DNA from: an uncultured Eubacteriales bacterium
GTDB lineage: Bacteria > Bacillota > Clostridia > Oscillospirales > UMGS1783
DNA length: 9,198 nucleotides
Direction: 5' to 3'
Assembly (NCBI GenBank): GCA_900555065.1
Contig: USJY01000037.1
Span: 1 to 9,198, forward strand
In this document: positions 6,551-9,198 of the stretch, piece after piece
How positions within the stretch are numbered: the first letter of the stretch is position 1
How the letters are laid out: every line of letters begins with the position of its first letter
The notes under the pieces: generated by a model
What the model was told of the DNA's origin: nothing
The model's input: only the letters and a program-made list of their open reading frames with translations
The model's database searches: none
Translations under genes and position numbers: made by a program

Positions 6551-7384
6551 TTACTTTCCACCGCGTCTCTTCACGATAAACTGGTTGGATTTTGCCTTCT
6601 TGGACCGCGTCTTGTAGCCCAGGGTCGGCTTGCCCCAGGGGGTTACGGGTCCGGGCCGGCCAATGGGGGATTTGCCTTCGCCGCCGCCGTGCGGGTGGTC
6701 GTTGGGGTTCATGACCGAGCCGCGGACGGTCGGACGGATGCCCATATGGCGTTTGCGGCCGGCCTTGCCGATGACGACGTTCTCATGATCCAGGTTACCG
6801 ATCTGGCCGATAGTGGCCTTGCACTCGAGGCGGATGAGCCGGACCTCGCCGGACGGCATGCGGATCTGGGCCATGCCGTTTTCCTTGGCCATCAGCTGCG
6901 CGGCGCCGCCGGCGCTGCGTACGAGCTGTGCGCCCTTGCCCGGGTACATCTCAATGTTGTGGATGATGGTGCCGACGGGGATGTTCTGGATCGGCAGGCA
7001 GTTGCCCGGCTTGATGTCGGCCGCGGCGCTGCTGATCACGGACGCGCCGACGGTGAGACCGAGCGGGGCGATGATATATGCCTTCTCGCCGTCCTCATAC
7101 TGGAGCAGGGCGATGTTGGCGGTGCGGTTGGGATCGTACTCGATGGCGGTGACGGTCGCCGCCATGTCCATCTTATTGCGCTTGAAGTCGATGATCCTGT
7201 ACTTGCGCTTTGCTCCGCCGCCCTGGTGGCGGACGGTGATTCTGCCGTTGTTATTGCGGCCTGCGCTCTTTTTCAGCACGGTGGTCAGGGACTTTTCGGG
7301 TTTTTTCTTGGTGATCTCCTCGAAGGTGAGCACGGACATCTGACGTCTGCCCGGCGATGTCGGCTTATACTTTTTGATAGGCAT
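6551..7384 (-). CDS. rplB: 50S ribosomal protein L2
   Basis: The 277-residue product matches the family length (about 273-277) and begins [18 protein letters not shown]. The N-terminal RNA-binding OB-like domain contains [18 protein letters not shown] at 52-69. A second beta-barrel domain spans roughly 120-195, and the C-terminal tail carries [12 protein letters not shown] at 226-237. His230 there corresponds to the conserved E. coli His229 near the peptidyl-transferase centre, so the functional core is intact. L2 is needed for subunit association and for full peptidyl-transferase activity (family knowledge). The ATG at 7384 has AAAGGAG ten bases upstream, a slightly long spacing. Its TAA stop overlaps the Shine-Dalgarno site of rpsS (TAAGGAGG). 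Confidence 0.98.
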   Translation of the reverse strand: MPIKKYKPTSPGRRQMSVLTFEEITKKKPEKSLTTVLKKSAGRNNNGRITVRHQGGGAKRKYRIIDFKRNKMDMAATVTAIEYDPNRTANIALLQYEDGEKAYIIAPLGLTVGASVISSAAADIKPGNCLPIQNIPVGTIIHNIEMYPGKGAQLVRSAGGAAQLMAKENGMAQIRMPSGEVRLIRLECKATIGQIGNLDHENVVIGKAGRKRHMGIRPTVRGSVMNPNDHPHGGGEGKSPIGRPGPVTPWGKPTLGYKTRSKKAKSNQFIVKRRGGK

Positions 7385-7404
7385 ACCTTTCAGACTCCTT
7401 TCCG

Positions 7405-7698
7405 TTACTGCATGCTGTCAAAGAACTCGATGGTCTTTGAAGCGGGGGTGAGGGTGACAATGGCCTTTTTGCGCTTGGCGGTCTTGCCTTCGTGCACGCC
7501 CACGCGCTTCTGCTTGCTGGGGACCGAAATGGTGCGGACCTTGGCCACCTTTACTTTGAAGATCTCCTCAACCGCCTTGGCGATCTCGATCTTGTTGGCG
7601 TCCGTCGCCACGTCAAAGGTGTATTTCTTCTCCTGAATGCCGTACATGCTCCGCTCGGAAATGACGGGCTTGAGAATGATATCGTACGCCGTCTTCAT
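7405..7698 (-). CDS. rplW: 50S ribosomal protein L23
   Basis: The 97-residue product has the L23 layout: an N-terminal [15 protein letters not shown], a helix ([21 protein letters not shown], about 34-54), then a basic extended loop ([20 protein letters not shown], about 60-79) that reaches toward the exit tunnel. L23 sits at the tunnel exit and docks trigger factor, SRP and SecY (family knowledge). The acidic residue in PVISERS corresponds to the region used for trigger-factor docking in E. coli, though the exact equivalence is inferred. The start ATG overlaps the rplD stop by one base. Its AGGAGG site, six bases upstream, lies inside the last rplD codons. rplB follows after 20 bases. Confidence 0.97.
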   Translation of the reverse strand: MKTAYDIILKPVISERSMYGIQEKKYTFDVATDANKIEIAKAVEEIFKVKVAKVRTISVPSKQKRVGVHEGKTAKRKKAIVTLTPASKTIEFFDSMQ

Positions 7699-8321
7699 TA
7701 TACATACACCTCCTGAATCTTCTGCACCGCGGCCTCTGTCAGAATGAACTTGCCGCTGTCCAGGATATCGTACGTGTTAAGCGCGCCGACGACGGTGGTC
7801 TTCGCGCCGTCGATGTTGCGCGTGCTCAGAATAACCTTTTTGTCCACGTCCGGGGTCACGATCAGCGGCTTTTTGCAAGCGCCGAGCGCTTCGAGCATGG
7901 CCACGATGGTCTTGGTCTTGATCTGGTCGAGGTCAATGGACTTGACAACCACGAGGTCGCCTGCCTTCAGCTTGGCGGAAAGGGCGGACTTCAGGGCCAG
8001 GCGTTTGGTCTTTTTGTTGAGCCTGTAGCTGTAATCGCGGGGCTTGGGCGCGAACGCCACGCCGCCGCCGGCCCACTGGGGCGCGCGGATGGAGCCATGG
8101 CGGGCGCGGCCGGTGCCCTTCTGGCGCCACGGCTTACGGCCGCCGCCGCGTACTTCGGCGCGGGTCAGGGCCGACTGGGTGCCCTGGCGCTGGTTGGCGA
8201 GATAGTTGACGACGGCCGCGTGCATGACGGGCTCGTTTATCTCTACGGCGAAGATGCTGTCGCTCAGTTCAATGGAGCCGGCGACTTCGCCTTTCATATC
8301 GTAAACATCTACCTTCGGCAT
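7698..8321 (-). CDS. rplD: 50S ribosomal protein L4
   Basis: The 207-residue product carries the L4 extended-loop signature [20 protein letters not shown] at 63-82, the part that lines the peptide exit tunnel and is a known site of macrolide-resistance changes in other bacteria. The globular part after about residue 100 ([17 protein letters not shown]) is standard. The ATG at 8321 lies just behind a GGAGGAG site. In Escherichia coli L4 represses its own operon, but the target leader would lie upstream of rpsJ and outside this window, and this control is not general in Gram-positive bacteria. Its TAA stop shares one base with the ATG of rplW (TAATG at 7700-7696), so translation of the two is probably coupled. 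Confidence 0.98.
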   Translation of the reverse strand: MPKVDVYDMKGEVAGSIELSDSIFAVEINEPVMHAAVVNYLANQRQGTQSALTRAEVRGGGRKPWRQKGTGRARHGSIRAPQWAGGGVAFAPKPRDYSYRLNKKTKRLALKSALSAKLKAGDLVVVKSIDLDQIKTKTIVAMLEALGACKKPLIVTPDVDKKVILSTRNIDGAKTTVVGALNTYDILDSGKFILTEAAVQKIQEVYV

Positions 8322-8342
8322 CTTTTCTCCTCCTTCCCTCTA

Positions 8343-8984
8343 TTACCGAGCATTGGGCTTTTTGACAGAGCTGCGGATGAGCACAAACCCGCCCTTGGGT
8401 CCGGGAACGGCGCCCTTGACGGCGAGGATGTTGTCCTCGGCCACAACCCGTACTACGCCCAGGTTCTGCACGGTGACCTGCTCATGTCCCATGTGTCCGG
8501 CCATTTTCTTGCCCTTGAACACTTTGGACGGGTCGCTCGCGGAACCCATCGAACCCTGGCCCCTGTGGTACTTGGAGCCGTGCGTCATCGGGCCGCGGTG
8601 GAAGCCGTGGCGCTTGATGGCGCCTGCGTAGCCCTTGCCCTTGGAGACGCCCGTGATATCCACGAACTCTCCGGCGACGAACTGGTCGACGGTGATCACG
8701 TCGCCCACGTTCAGCTCTGCGGCGTTATCGAGGTGGAACTCGCGCAGCACCCGCTTATAGGGCGCCTGCGCCTTATCAAACTGGCCCTTCTCGGGCTTGT
8801 TGAGCTTTTTCGCGGAAACATCGTCAAACCCAAGTTTGACGGTGTCGTAGCCGTCGGTCTCGACGGTCTTTTTCTGAATGACGACGCAGGGCCCCGCTTC
8901 AATCAGGGTTACCGGCAGGCAGTTTCCGGCTTCGTCGAACACCTGTGTCATCCCAAGCTTTTTGCCTATGATGCCTTTTTCCAT
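8343..8984 (-). CDS. rplC: 50S ribosomal protein L3
   Basis: The 213-residue product opens with [20 protein letters not shown], the L3 signature start, and matches the usual family length of about 205-215. Residues 111-145 ([20 protein letters not shown], then the [14 protein letters not shown] segment) form the long internal loop that in known ribosomes reaches toward the peptidyl-transferase centre. [20 protein letters not shown] at 154-173 is the second conserved core. L3 is an early 23S rRNA-binding assembly protein (family knowledge). The ATG at 8984 has a GGAGG seven bases upstream and no rival start nearby. It follows rpsJ and precedes rplD by 21 bases. No unusual features are seen. 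Confidence 0.98.
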   Translation of the reverse strand: MEKGIIGKKLGMTQVFDEAGNCLPVTLIEAGPCVVIQKKTVETDGYDTVKLGFDDVSAKKLNKPEKGQFDKAQAPYKRVLREFHLDNAAELNVGDVITVDQFVAGEFVDITGVSKGKGYAGAIKRHGFHRGPMTHGSKYHRGQGSMGSASDPSKVFKGKKMAGHMGHEQVTVQNLGVVRVVAEDNILAVKGAVPGPKGGFVLIRSSVKKPNAR

Positions 8985-9013
8985 GAATTATCCTCCATTC
9001 TCAAAGGTTATTG

Positions 9014-9029
9014 GTTGGCTTTCGCCAAC
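9014..9029 (-). promoter_or_regulatory. Perfect hairpin with GAAA tetraloop in the rpsJ-rplC spacer
   Basis: Read on the minus strand, the spacer contains GUUGGC-GAAA-GCCAAC: six consecutive Watson-Crick pairs closed by a GNRA-class tetraloop. It lies 30 bases upstream of the rplC start and 32 bases downstream of the rpsJ stop. No run of U follows it, so it does not look like a rho-independent terminator. A mRNA-processing, stabilising or regulatory role is only inferred. The stem could also be chance, although the rest of the operon has almost no spacer in which to place one. Confidence 0.45.
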
Positions 9030-9061
9030 ATGACCCCGGCGCGAATATCCGATACCGTCCT

Positions 9062-9198
9062 TTACAGTTTGATATCGATCTCTACGCCAGCCGGGAGTTC
9101 CAGATTCGTCAAAGCCTCCATCGCTTTCGCGGACGGCTTGATGATGTCGATCAGGCGCTTGTGGGTTCTCATCTCGAACTGCTCGCGGCTGTCCTTAT
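9062..9198 (-). CDS. rpsJ: 30S ribosomal protein S10 (C-terminal part, cut by window edge)
   Basis: Hand translation of the minus strand gives 44 codons before a TAA stop at 9064-9062. The reading includes [15 protein letters not shown] and ends [13 protein letters not shown], the classic C-terminus of S10. The family is about 100 residues long, so roughly the first 58 residues lie outside the window. S10 is a 30S head protein and also, as NusE, a partner of NusB in transcription antitermination (family knowledge). It is the first gene of the S10 block here, with rplC following after a 77-base spacer, the largest in the window. Nothing in the visible part looks damaged. The missing start is an edge effect, not a truncation of the gene. 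Confidence 0.97.
   Translation of the reverse strand, partial: KDSREQFEMRTHKRLIDIIKPSAKAMEALTNLELPAGVEIDIKL

Noticed and set aside
5930..7636. Open frame of 568 codons on the plus strand
   Set aside because: It is antisense to rplV, rpsS, rplB and rplW, shows no family match or ribosome-binding site, and is explained by the codon bias of the genes on the other strand.
9014..9029. Hairpin as a rho-independent terminator
   Set aside because: The stem is followed by CAAUAACC rather than a run of U, and the six-pair stem is short. Termination here would also cut most of the operon off from its promoter.
9008..9031. Seven-codon mini frame (MLAKANQ) in the rpsJ-rplC spacer, a possible leader peptide
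   Set aside because: Its purine run lies only two bases before the ATG, the frame is short enough to arise by chance, and it simply reads through the hairpin.
1..9198. A hidden novel system (defence, mobile, biosynthetic) within the window
   Set aside because: Every part of the window is accounted for by the standard S10-spc gene order with gaps of at most 77 bases. No inserted gene, repeat array or foreign segment is visible.

Overview
The whole window is a stretch of the conserved bacterial S10-spc ribosomal-protein gene cluster, read entirely from the minus strand. Transcription runs from high to low coordinates: rpsJ (3' part only), rplC, rplD, rplW, rplB, rpsS, rplV, rpsC, rplP, rpmC, rpsQ (S10 block), then rplN, rplX, rplE, rpsN, rpsH, rplF, rplR, rpsE, rpmD, rplO, secY (5' part only) (spc block). 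All 20 complete genes and both partial ones were identified from their translated products. rpmD (59 aa) and the two edge fragments were found by hand translation.

The organism is most likely a Bacillota (Firmicutes) member of the class Clostridia, probably an uncultured gut-type lineage. The supporting signs are the short zinc-ribbon S14 (61 aa), an L24 with two CxxC pairs, strong AGGAGG Shine-Dalgarno sites before nearly every gene, the S10 and spc blocks joined without a visible break, and a fairly GC-rich, GC3-rich coding style. The genus cannot be named from the sequence alone.

Layout: 9062-9198 holds the end of rpsJ. A 77-base spacer follows, the longest in the window, with a perfect 6-bp hairpin capped by a GAAA tetraloop. 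From 8984 down to 221 the genes are packed with gaps of 0 to 31 bases or overlaps of 1 to 4 bases. 1-197 is the start of secY. There is no stretch above 100 bases without a gene, no tRNA or rRNA, no mobile element, no CRISPR, and no convincing promoter or rho-independent terminator. The promoter must lie upstream of rpsJ (beyond 9198) and the terminator beyond secY (below 1).

Together the genes encode about half of the small- and large-subunit core proteins. They include those around the peptidyl-transferase centre and exit tunnel (L2, L3, L4, L16, L22, L23), the central protuberance (L5, L18), the decoding and mRNA-entry side of the 30S subunit (S3, S5, S8, S14, S17, S19), and the SecY channel that accepts nascent membrane proteins. 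Stop codons that overlap the next Shine-Dalgarno site recur through the cluster, which suggests translational coupling for balanced production.

This is an ordinary, highly conserved core region. I found no sign of an undescribed system. The points worth a second look are small: a non-ATG start of rplR, a weak ribosome-binding site before secY, the rpsJ-rplC hairpin, and two zinc-type ribosomal proteins made from one operon.
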